A stretch of 64,000 nucleotides of DNA from DASXKD01 sp963734725 (GTDB lineage Bacteria > Actinomycetota > Actinomycetes > Streptosporangiales > Streptosporangiaceae), in assembly GCA_963734725.1 (NCBI GenBank), contig CAVTIX010000029.1:149263-213262 (forward strand), read 5' to 3'. The notes below the pieces were generated by a model, which was given only the letters and a program-made list of their open reading frames with translations, did not search any database and was not told where the DNA came from. Made by a program: the position numbers and the translations under genes. Of this stretch, positions 8,048 through 15,733 are shown in pieces; position 1 is the first letter of the stretch; every line of letters begins with the position of its first letter.

Positions 8048-9621
8048 CCCTCGGGCGGGGCCGCAGGGCCGGGCGGTGCGGCGGACACCAACGGCGCGTC
8101 GTCGCCGGCTGGCGCGATCACCGGGGCGAACTCCTTGCGGCGCCCCACCGCAAGGTAGTAGATGGCGCCGACCACGACGATGAACACGAACACGGTCCAC
8201 AAGATGGGGATCTTGTTCAGGAAATCGATGTGGAAGTCGAGCAGCTGCACGCCTGCGACGACCGTCTGCTCCGGTTTCGGGTTGCTCGCCGCCCGCGGCC
8301 AGGCGAAGTTGACCAGCATCGCGCCGCCGTAGAGCAGGCCGACGATGTTGACCAGCATGCCCCAGCCGCCCAGCCCGAACGGCGCCTTCGTCCTGGGCCA
8401 GCCGGCGGCGCGAGCCCGCAGGATGGCGATGTTCCCCATGAAGTAGCTGAAGTAGATCATCGCGGTCGCCGCGATCGCGATGGTGGCGGCGCCGGAGAAC
8501 TGGATGAACGGCACGGCCGCCAGGAGCGCGACCACGATACAGGTCCAGATGGGGGTGTGCAGGCTGGGCGACACCCGCGACAGCGGCTTGGAGAACGGCA
8601 GCGTGTTGTCCCGCGACATGCCGAAGCACAGCCGGATCGTGGCCGCCATGATCGACAGGCAGCAGACGAAGATGGCGGCGGAGACCACCAGCAGGTAGGT
8701 CGTGGCGAACCCGGTCGAGAAGTTGGCCTCGATGATGTTGACCGGGGACCAGGCGTTGGCGACCGCGGTGTGCATGTTCGGGATCGCGACCAGGGTGCCC
8801 AGCAGGAACACGCCGCCGATGATGAACGCGCCGATGACCGAGTACAGGACGGCCTTGGGGGCGGCGCGGCGCGGATCCCGGGTCTCCTCAGACAGCGTGG
8901 ACGCGGTGTCGAAGCCGTAGATGACGAACAGCGACATGAACATCGCGGCCAGGAACGTGCTGCCGTTGACTGGGATGCCGGCGCTGTTGGTCACGACCTT
9001 GAAGCCCTGGTGGTTGTGGAAAGCCATCAGGATCAGCGCGAACACGAACATGCCGAGGATCTCGAAGACGACGCCGGTGTTATTGATCAGCGCGACCAGC
9101 CGGACGCCGTAGATATTAAGCACCGTGATCACCGCCAGGGTGATCAAGGCGAAGACCAGTTCGGTGTGCAGGGTGAGGCCCAGGCTGTGCCAGCCGAGCC
9201 CTTCCAAGGCCGGGATGAGCGCCAGTGGCAGCGTCGCAACCACGCCGGCGACGGTCAGGACTCCGGCAAAGAAGTAGATCCAGCCGGTGAACCATGAATA
9301 GGTCCGGCCCGCCATGTACTTGGTCCACTGAAACACCGAGCCGGCCACGGGATAGTGGCTGGTCACCTCCGCGAAGTTGAGCGCGATGATGAACTGGCCG
9401 AGGGCCACCACCGGCCAGGTCCAGATGAAAACCCCGCCGAGAGTGGTCAGGCCGAGCGCGAACAGCGTGAAGATGCCGGTCGAGGGTGAGATGTAGCTGA
9501 ACGCGACCGCCCACGAGCTGAATAGCCCCAGCCCGCGCTTCAATTCCTGTTGGTACCCGAAACGCGCCAGATCGGCCGCATCGGACTGATGATCGCTCGA
9601 GGTGCTGGGGCTGGCGCTCAT
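8044..9621 (-). CDS. APC-superfamily amino acid/amine permease
   Basis: 525 residues with about 12 transmembrane segments. The first helix has FSSWAVAFSYISPSTGIFTLF, with the unwound Gly-containing stretch typical of the amino acid-polyamine-organocation family. TM6 reads IYGFDTASTLSEETRDPRRAAPKA, the conserved APC signature. The hydrophilic C-terminal tail is Ala/Pro-rich. It is followed by the GntR regulator with a 4-base overlap and is divergent from the kinase-dehydrogenase-dehydratase operon. It therefore probably imports the substrate of that pathway, an amino acid or quaternary/methylated amine derivative. GGAAGGA lies upstream of the ATG. Substrate is inferred from context only. Confidence 0.88.
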   Translation of the reverse strand: MSASPSTSSDHQSDAADLARFGYQQELKRGLGLFSSWAVAFSYISPSTGIFTLFALGLTTLGGVFIWTWPVVALGQFIIALNFAEVTSHYPVAGSVFQWTKYMAGRTYSWFTGWIYFFAGVLTVAGVVATLPLALIPALEGLGWHSLGLTLHTELVFALITLAVITVLNIYGVRLVALINNTGVVFEILGMFVFALILMAFHNHQGFKVVTNSAGIPVNGSTFLAAMFMSLFVIYGFDTASTLSEETRDPRRAAPKAVLYSVIGAFIIGGVFLLGTLVAIPNMHTAVANAWSPVNIIEANFSTGFATTYLLVVSAAIFVCCLSIMAATIRLCFGMSRDNTLPFSKPLSRVSPSLHTPIWTCIVVALLAAVPFIQFSGAATIAIAATAMIYFSYFMGNIAILRARAAGWPRTKAPFGLGGWGMLVNIVGLLYGGAMLVNFAWPRAASNPKPEQTVVAGVQLLDFHIDFLNKIPILWTVFVFIVVVGAIYYLAVGRRKEFAPVIAPAGDDAPLVSAAPPGPAAPPEG

Positions 9622-9688
9622 CCCGCTGGTCCTTCCGTTGCGGTGCTGCGCAGAATGAGGCGTAGCGTAGGCTCCTTGAGGCCTAACT

Positions 9689-9736
9689 GTCTAGACCTTT
9701 GGTGACACGGGATTGCGCGTCTATTTTCGTCTAGAC
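9689..9736. promoter_or_regulatory. Paired GntR/HutC-type operators between divergent operons
   Basis: Two identical 8-bp palindromes GTCTAGAC, each followed by CTT, occur at 9689-9696 and 9729-9736. They are exactly 40 bp apart (about four helical turns), and a further half site GGGTCTAC is at 9743-9750. GTxTAxAC is the core recognised by HutC-type GntR proteins (DasR sites share GGTCTAGACC), and such a regulator is encoded next door. The right site lies between a possible -35 (TTTTCG, 9724-9729) and -10 (TACTCT, 9747-9752) of the kinase operon, so binding should block that promoter. The left site is 68 bases before the permease ATG. Confidence 0.7.
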
Positions 9737-9759
9737 CTTAAGGGTCTACTCTCGTCTCT

Positions 9760-10662
9760 GTGCCCGATGTCTCCGAGTTGTTCGACCGCGTCCCGGCGCT
9801 GGCCCGGACCCCCCGGTCGGTGACCCCTCTGCCGGGCGGACTGACCAACCGGAACTACAAGGTGACAACCCCCGACGGGGCGTTCGTGGCCCGGGTCTGG
9901 TCCCGTGGCGACATGCTGGCGATCAACCGGGACCACGAGCATCACAACTCCGTGGCCGCGGCCCGGGCCGGTGTCGGCGCCCCGGTGGTGGCCTACCAGC
10001 CCGAGGACAGCCTGCTGGTCCTCGGCTATATCGAGGGGCGCACCTTCGGCAACGCCGACGTGACCAGCCCCGCGAACATCGGCCGGATCGCCCGGGCCTG
10101 CCGCCTGCTGCACGCCGGCCCGAGGTTCCTCGGCGAGTTCGACATGTTCGCCATCCAGCAGCGCTACCGGGCCGTGGCCCGCGAGCACGGATTTGCCATC
10201 CCGGCCGGCTACGACGACCTGATGGGGCACGTCGCCGACGCCCGCGCGGCGCTCGCGGTCCGCCAGACCGCCACCGTCCCCTGCAACAACGACCTGCTCG
10301 CCGCGAACTTCATCGACGACGGGGAACGGATCTGGCTGATCGACTACGAGTACTCGGGCAACAACGACCCCTGTTTCGAGCTGGGCAACATCTGGGGCGA
10401 GTGCGGGCTGTCCCTGGACGCGCTGGCCGAGCTGATCGCCGGCTACTACGGGACGGCGCTGCGGAACAAGATCGCTAGGGCCCGGATCCTCGGCCTGATG
10501 GGCAAGTACGGCTGGACGCTTTGGGGGGCGATCCAGCACGCGACCAGCCCGCTGGACTTCGATTTCTGGGCGTGGGCGATGGAGCGCTTCGAGGGCGCGG
10601 CGCAGGGTTTCACTAGCTCCGACTTTGCCCGGCTCCTTGAGGACGTGCAGCGTGCGGACTAA
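9760..10662 (+). CDS. Choline/ethanolamine kinase-fold phosphotransferase
   Basis: 300 residues of the APH/choline kinase superfamily. Visible elements are the N-lobe loop PLPGGLTNRNYKV, the nucleotide-contact region LLVLGYIEGRTF, the Brenner-type catalytic loop CNNDLLAANF and the metal-binding LIDYEYSGNNDP. In the catalytic loop Asn replaces the usual His before Asn-Asp. It would phosphorylate a hydroxyl of a small substrate brought in by the divergent permease. The GTG start has no clear Shine-Dalgarno sequence. A TACTCT box ends 7 bases upstream, so a leaderless mRNA is likely. First gene of the operon with the FAD/GcvT protein, sdaA and a SIS protein; fructosamine kinases share this fold. 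Confidence 0.82.
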   Translation: MPDVSELFDRVPALARTPRSVTPLPGGLTNRNYKVTTPDGAFVARVWSRGDMLAINRDHEHHNSVAAARAGVGAPVVAYQPEDSLLVLGYIEGRTFGNADVTSPANIGRIARACRLLHAGPRFLGEFDMFAIQQRYRAVAREHGFAIPAGYDDLMGHVADARAALAVRQTATVPCNNDLLAANFIDDGERIWLIDYEYSGNNDPCFELGNIWGECGLSLDALAELIAGYYGTALRNKIARARILGLMGKYGWTLWGAIQHATSPLDFDFWAWAMERFEGAAQGFTSSDFARLLEDVQRAD

Positions 10663-10760
10663 GGGCGCGGAGCCGGGCATCGGGGGCTCCGGGGGTCGTC
10701 GCCCGGGCAAGCAGAGTCCGGGGCTCTTGGACGATGCGCAGGGAGAGGACTAGGTAATCG

Positions 10761-13226
10761 ATGGCTGAGCTGCCGCAGCGCGCCCGCGTCGTGATCATCG
10801 GCGGGGGGGTGATCGGGACCAGCGTCGCCTACCACCTGGCCGCAGCCGGCTGCCGCGATGTGCTCCTGCTGGAGCAGGGCCAGCTGTCCTGCGGGACCAC
10901 CTGGCACGCGGCCGGGCTCGTCGGCCAGTTGCGCGCCTCGGAGAGCGGGACCCGCCTGGTCCAGTACTCCACCGAGCTGTACTCCCGGCTGGCCGGGGAG
11001 GTGGGCCTGGATACGGGGTTCGTCCGCTGCGGCGGCGTCATCGTGGCGCGGACCCCGGAGCGCCTGGTCCAGTTGCGCCGTACGGCCGCCACGGCGGAAG
11101 CGTACGGCCTGGCGTGCGAGATCATCACCCCGGAGCGCGCGGGCGAACTGTGGCCGGTCATGGATACCACCGGATTGTGCGGGGCGGCCTGGCTGCCCGA
11201 CGACGGCAAAGCCAACCCCGCCGATCTCACCTACGCGCTGGCCAAGGGCGCCAGGGATGCGGGCGTGGTTATCGCCGAGCGCACCCGGGTAACCGGTGTG
11301 CTCACCGCGCGCGGTGCGGTTACGGGGGTCCGCACCGCGCGCGGCGACGTCGAGGCCGAGATCGTGGTCAACTGCGCAGGCCAGTGGGCCAAGCAGGTGG
11401 GCGCGTGGTGCGGGGTAACCGTGCCGCTGCATTCGTGCGAGCACTTCTACGTGGTCACCGAGCCGATCGAGGGCGTCCACCGCGACCTGCCGATCCTGCG
11501 CGACCCGGACGGCTACACCTACTTCAAGGAGGAGGTGGGCGGCCTGGTCGTGGGCGGGTTCGAGCCCAACGCCAAGCCGTGGGTGGCGCCCGACGCGCTG
11601 CCCCACCCGTTCGAGTTCCAGCTGCTGCCCGAGGACTGGGACCACTTCTCGCTGCTGGCCGACCAGGCGCAGCTGCGGGTGCCCGCGCTGCGCACGGCCG
11701 GAATCAAGAAGATGTACAACGGCCCGGAGAGCTTCACGCCGGACAACCAGTTCCTCATCGGGGAAGCGCCTGAGTGCCGCAACTTCTTCGTGGCGGCCGG
11801 GTTCAACTCGGTCGGCATCGCCTCCGCGGGCGGCGCCGGCCAGGCGCTGGCGCAGTGGATCCTCACCGGCGACCCCGGCATCGACCTCACCGGCTCCGAC
11901 ATCCGGCGGTTCGCCTCGTTCCACGGGAACAACCGCTGGCTGCGCGACCGGGTCGGCGAGATCCTCGGCCTGCACTACGCGATGCCCTGGCCGAACCGTG
12001 AGCTGGCCACGGCCCGCCCGTTCCGCCGCTCCCCGGTGCACCACCTGCTGGCCGGCGCCGGCGCCTGTTTCGGCAGCCGCATGGGCTGGGAGCGGCCGAA
12101 CTTCTTCGCGCCGCCGGGGGAGGCGCCGGTCATCGAGTACTCCTGGGGGGCGCAGAACTGGCTGCCCGCCTGCGCGGCGGAGCAGCGTGCCGCCCGCCGG
12201 GACGTGGCGTTGTTCGACCAGACCTCGTTCTCCAAGTACCTGCTCACCGGGCCGGACGCGGAGAAGGCCCTGCAGTGGCTGTGCACCGCGGACGTGGCCG
12301 TCGATCCCGGGTGGACGGTCTATACCGGCATGCTTAACGAACGCGGCGCCTATGAGTCCGACCTCACCGTGACCCGGGTTTCGGAGCTGGACTACCTGCT
12401 GATCAGCAGCGCGGCGACCACCGAACGGGACAAGCACCACATCACCACGCGGATGTCCCCTGGCGCCCGGGCCCGGCTGGTCGATGTGACCTCGGCGTAC
12501 GCGGTGTTCGGCGTGATGGGGCCACGGTCCCGGGACCTGCTCGCCTCACTGTCCGACGACGACCTGTCCGACGAGGCATTTCCGTTCCGGGCCAGCAGGC
12601 AGATCAGCCTCGGCTACTTCACCGTCCGGGCGACCAGGATCACCTACGTCGGCGAGCTGGGCTGGGAGCTGTATGTGCCGTGCGAGTTCGCGGTCGGCGT
12701 GTTCGAGCTGCTGACCCGGGCCGGGCGTGAGTTCGGGCTGGTCAACGCCGGCTACTACGCGATCGAGTCGATGCGCCTGGAGAAGGGCTACCGGGCCTAC
12801 GGGCGGGAGCTGACCCCCGACTACGGGCCGGTCGAAGCCGGGCTCGGTTTCGCCTGCAAGCTCCGCACCGACATAAGCTTTCTTGGCCGGGAAGCGGTCG
12901 AGAAGACCAGGGCGGAGGGTCCACGACGGCGGCTGGTCTCCCTGGTTGCCGATGACCCGGACACGATGATGTGGGGCGGCGAGCTTGTGCTGCGGGATGG
13001 CCTGGCCGCGGGCCAGGTTACCTCGGCGGCCTGGGGGGAAGCTCTCGGTGCGACGGCTGGCCTGGCCTATATCTGGGATCCGGTCGGTGACCCGGTCACG
13101 CCGGAGTTCGTCCGCACTGGTTCCTACCAGGTGAACGTGGGCGGTGAAATCCGGGCCGTGACGGTCTCGCTGCGCCCGCCGTTCGACCCGGCCGGAGAAC
13201 GGGTGCGCGGCAGATCCGTGCCCTAG
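10761..13226 (+). CDS. FAD-dependent dimethylglycine/sarcosine dehydrogenase-like protein with GcvT domain
   Basis: 821 residues in two parts. Residues 1-400 are a DAO-type FAD oxidoreductase: RVVIIGGGVIGTSVAYHL dinucleotide fold, CGTTWHAAGLVG where dimethylglycine dehydrogenases bind FAD covalently through His, and FFVAAGFNSVGIASAGGAG. Residues 430-821 are a glycine-cleavage-T-like folate domain (FDQTSFSKYLLTGPDA, VFGVMGPRSRDLL, GELGWELYVP, RLEKGYRAYGRELTPDYGP). Proteins of this architecture oxidatively demethylate N-methyl amino acids and pass the one-carbon unit to tetrahydrofolate. It follows the kinase by 98 bases and precedes sdaA by 22, fitting a path from N-methylglycine to glycine, serine and pyruvate. 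The exact substrate is not visible. Confidence 0.85.
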   Translation: MAELPQRARVVIIGGGVIGTSVAYHLAAAGCRDVLLLEQGQLSCGTTWHAAGLVGQLRASESGTRLVQYSTELYSRLAGEVGLDTGFVRCGGVIVARTPERLVQLRRTAATAEAYGLACEIITPERAGELWPVMDTTGLCGAAWLPDDGKANPADLTYALAKGARDAGVVIAERTRVTGVLTARGAVTGVRTARGDVEAEIVVNCAGQWAKQVGAWCGVTVPLHSCEHFYVVTEPIEGVHRDLPILRDPDGYTYFKEEVGGLVVGGFEPNAKPWVAPDALPHPFEFQLLPEDWDHFSLLADQAQLRVPALRTAGIKKMYNGPESFTPDNQFLIGEAPECRNFFVAAGFNSVGIASAGGAGQALAQWILTGDPGIDLTGSDIRRFASFHGNNRWLRDRVGEILGLHYAMPWPNRELATARPFRRSPVHHLLAGAGACFGSRMGWERPNFFAPPGEAPVIEYSWGAQNWLPACAAEQRAARRDVALFDQTSFSKYLLTGPDAEKALQWLCTADVAVDPGWTVYTGMLNERGAYESDLTVTRVSELDYLLISSAATTERDKHHITTRMSPGARARLVDVTSAYAVFGVMGPRSRDLLASLSDDDLSDEAFPFRASRQISLGYFTVRATRITYVGELGWELYVPCEFAVGVFELLTRAGREFGLVNAGYYAIESMRLEKGYRAYGRELTPDYGPVEAGLGFACKLRTDISFLGREAVEKTRAEGPRRRLVSLVADDPDTMMWGGELVLRDGLAAGQVTSAAWGEALGATAGLAYIWDPVGDPVTPEFVRTGSYQVNVGGEIRAVTVSLRPPFDPAGERVRGRSVP

Positions 13227-13248
13227 CGCGAGTGAGAGGAGCCGGGCC

Positions 13249-14610
13249 ATGGCGATCAGCGCGTTCGACCTGTTCAAGATAGGCATCGGCCCGTCAAGTT
13301 CACACACCGTCGGGCCGATGCGAGCGGCGGGGATGTTCGCCGAGTCACTGCCCGCCGAGGGGGTCTCCGGGCTGCGGGTGGAGTTGTTGGGCTCGCTGGG
13401 CGCCACCGGGCACGGCCACGGCAGCGTCAAGGCGGTGGTGCTCGGGCTGAGCGGTGAGCATCCGGAGACCGTGGACCCGGTGGCCGCCGAGCCGCTGGTG
13501 GCCCGGGTCCGCGAGACCCGCCGGCTCACCCTGCCCGGGGGCCGCGAGATCACCTTCGACCCCGACTCAGACATCGTCCTGCACCGTCGCAAGCGCCTGC
13601 CGTTCCACTCCAACGCGATGCTCTTCGTCGCCGTGGACGACCAGGGCGAGAGCCTGATGGAACGCACCTACTACTCGATCGGCGGCGGCTTCGTGCTCGG
13701 CGAGGACGAGCATGGCGCGCCCCGGATCGAGGCGGACGCCACGCCGGTGCCGTACCCCTTCGACACCGGAGCGGAACTGCTCGCCCACACTGAGAAAACG
13801 GGCCTGCCGATCAGCGGCGTGATGATGGCCAACGAGCTTGTCCGCAGGGACGAAGCGGCGGTCCGGGCCGGCCTGCTGCGGATCTGGCGGGTGATGCAGG
13901 AGTGCGTCGAAGCTGGAAGCCACGCGGACGGGGTGCTGCCCGGCGGCCTGAAAGTCCGCCGCCGGGCCAGGAGCCTGCGCGAGACGCTGGAACGCACCGG
14001 CGACCCCGCCGACCCGCTGTACGCCATGGAGTGGGTGACGCTCTACGCGCTTGCCGTCAACGAACAGAACGCCTCCGGCGGGCGGGTGGTCACCGCCCCC
14101 ACCAACGGCGCGGCCGGGATCATCCCGGCGGTGCTCCACTACTACGTCACGTTCGTGCCGGGCGCGAACGACGACGGCGTGGTGGCCCTCCTGCTCACCG
14201 CCGCCGCGATCGGCGCCCTGTTCAAGCAGAACGCCTCGATCTCCGGCGCCGAGGTCGGCTGCCAGGGCGAGGTCGGCTCGGCCTGCTCGATGGCCGCGGC
14301 CGGCCTCGCCGAAGTGCTCGGCGGGTCACCGGAGCAGGTCGAGAACGCCGCGGAGATCGGCGTCGAGCACAACCTCGGCCTCACCTGCGACCCGGTGGGC
14401 GGGCTGGTCCAGATCCCGTGCATCGAGCGCAACGCCATCGCCTCGGTCAAGGCCATCACCGCGGCCCGGATGGCGGTCCGCGGCGACGGCACGCACCACG
14501 TGTCGCTGGACAAGGCGATCAAGACCCTCCGGGAGACCGGCGCGGATATGAAGGACAAGTACAAGGAGACCGCCCGCGGCGGCCTGGCGGTCAACGTCAT
14601 CGAGTGCTGA
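13249..14610 (+). CDS. sdaA: L-serine ammonia-lyase (iron-sulfur type)
   Basis: 453 residues, the usual length of one-chain bacterial L-serine dehydratases; converts L-serine to pyruvate and ammonia using a [4Fe-4S] cluster. The beta domain starts AISAFDLFKIGIGPSSSHTVGPM. The alpha domain has GGRVVTAPTNGAAGIIPAVL, the Cys-bearing VGCQGEVGSACSMAAAGL and LTCDPVGGLVQIPCIERN, which supply the cluster ligands. GAGAGGAG precedes the ATG. It follows the demethylating dehydrogenase by 22 bases, so the operon probably ends in serine deamination: the folate-bound C1 unit plus glycine gives serine through GlyA (encoded elsewhere), then pyruvate. Confidence 0.95.
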   Translation: MAISAFDLFKIGIGPSSSHTVGPMRAAGMFAESLPAEGVSGLRVELLGSLGATGHGHGSVKAVVLGLSGEHPETVDPVAAEPLVARVRETRRLTLPGGREITFDPDSDIVLHRRKRLPFHSNAMLFVAVDDQGESLMERTYYSIGGGFVLGEDEHGAPRIEADATPVPYPFDTGAELLAHTEKTGLPISGVMMANELVRRDEAAVRAGLLRIWRVMQECVEAGSHADGVLPGGLKVRRRARSLRETLERTGDPADPLYAMEWVTLYALAVNEQNASGGRVVTAPTNGAAGIIPAVLHYYVTFVPGANDDGVVALLLTAAAIGALFKQNASISGAEVGCQGEVGSACSMAAAGLAEVLGGSPEQVENAAEIGVEHNLGLTCDPVGGLVQIPCIERNAIASVKAITAARMAVRGDGTHHVSLDKAIKTLRETGADMKDKYKETARGGLAVNVIEC

Positions 14611-14624
14611 CCGGAGGGACGGGC

Positions 14625-15599
14625 ATGGCAACCGCGCTGCTGCGCATGATCAACTCTCAGGCCGACGCCCTGGAGCGCATCGCCGGGCTCGAGTTGTCCG
14701 GGCCCGCGGACGTGCTTGCCCAGGCCCGCCGGGTCGTGCTGGTGGGCACGGGCACCAGCCTGCACGCGGCGGAACTCGGGGCGATGATGCTGGCCCGGGC
14801 GGGCCGCGACGCGTACGCCTACCCGGCCGCCACCTGGGCGCGGTGGGGCAACGGGCCGCGCGCGGGGGACGCCGTCTGCGTGATCACGCACACGGCGGAG
14901 ACCGCGTACGCGGCCCGCGCCCGGGCCGGTGCGCTGGCCGCGGGAGTGCCGGTGGTATCGGTCACCGGAGTCGGCCGGGGCTGGCCCGAGGCGATCGAGA
15001 CCGTCCCCCCGGACGAATCGCATACCTACTCGGTGAGCTACACCGCAACGCTGGCGGTGCTGGCCCGGCTCGCCTACGCGCTGGGCGCACCGGATGGCGC
15101 CCCCGATCAGCTGGCACTCGCCGCGGCGCAGGTCCGGGAGGTTTGCGCGGACCCGGACCCCGCGCCGGTCGCGGTGCCCGCCCGCAGCCTGGCAATCGTC
15201 GGCTGCGGGCCGTGGGCGATCACCGCGCGGGAGGGCGCGCTGAAGATACGGGAGGCGGCCCGGATGCTCGCCGAGGGCTTCGACACCGACCGCCTGCTGC
15301 ACGGCGGCGCCGTCCCCTACACGGCGGCGGACGGGTTTGTGGTGCTGGCGCCCGCGGCGGACCCCGACGGCCTGACCGGCGCCGTCGCCGACGCGGCCCG
15401 CGCGGAAGGAATGGCGGTCACCGAGCTCGCCGCCCCGCCCGGCCTCGCGCCCCTGCTCGCCCAGATCCCGATGACCGTGCGGCTCCAGCTTCTCGCCGAA
15501 ACCTTCGCCAGGCTCCGGCGCCAGAACCCGGACGTGGCGATCGTCGGCGCCTGGGACGAGCCGGCGCTGTGGGCGATGGGCGCTCCCGTGTCATCGTGA
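14625..15599 (+). CDS. SIS-domain protein, GlmS-isomerase-like (possible sugar-phosphate deglycase)
   Basis: 324 residues with two SIS folds and no glutaminase domain. SIS1 has VVLVGTGTSLHAAELGAMML and ITHTAETAYAARAR; SIS2 has LAIVGCGPWAITAREGALKI and RMLAEGFDTDRLLHGGAVPY, matching the GlmS isomerase half (EGALKLKE..AE....LKHG pattern). Stand-alone proteins of this kind include deglycases such as FrlB and phosphosugar isomerases. GGAGGGA and the ATG at 14625 fix the start; the gene begins 14 bases after sdaA. With a permease, a UTRA regulator and a fructosamine-kinase-fold kinase in the same locus, a deglycase acting on a phosphorylated amino sugar adduct is a reasonable inference. Confidence 0.85.
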   Translation: MATALLRMINSQADALERIAGLELSGPADVLAQARRVVLVGTGTSLHAAELGAMMLARAGRDAYAYPAATWARWGNGPRAGDAVCVITHTAETAYAARARAGALAAGVPVVSVTGVGRGWPEAIETVPPDESHTYSVSYTATLAVLARLAYALGAPDGAPDQLALAAAQVREVCADPDPAPVAVPARSLAIVGCGPWAITAREGALKIREAARMLAEGFDTDRLLHGGAVPYTAADGFVVLAPAADPDGLTGAVADAARAEGMAVTELAAPPGLAPLLAQIPMTVRLQLLAETFARLRRQNPDVAIVGAWDEPALWAMGAPVSS

Positions 15600-15733
15600 C
15601 CCGGGAACCTGCCTGCCGCCGGGCTGGCCTGGCGGGGCCGGGGAATGGCATCACCTTCCCCAACCGCGCCGCCGGCCGCTGACATCTGCCCTACCATTTC
15701 GAACCGGTGACGTGTGAGCGAGAGCGGGACACG

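Noticed and set aside
8048..8629. Long N-terminal extension of the GntR regulator overlapping the permease
   Set aside because: The extension reads the permease in a wrong frame; ATG 8047 with ATGA coupling fits the family length.
10663..10760. Possible riboswitch before the FAD/GcvT gene
   Set aside because: The 98-base gap has GC-rich hairpin potential but none of the conserved core of glycine or other known riboswitches.
10659..12440. A 593-codon antisense frame over the FAD/GcvT gene
   Set aside because: Arg/Gly/Ala-rich shadow of a gene with clear FAD and GcvT motifs; no independent signal.
13902..14624. Upstream extension of the SIS protein frame into sdaA
   Set aside because: The extension is Arg-rich antiparallel reading of sdaA; the ATG at 14625 has a strong ribosome-binding site and starts the SIS fold.
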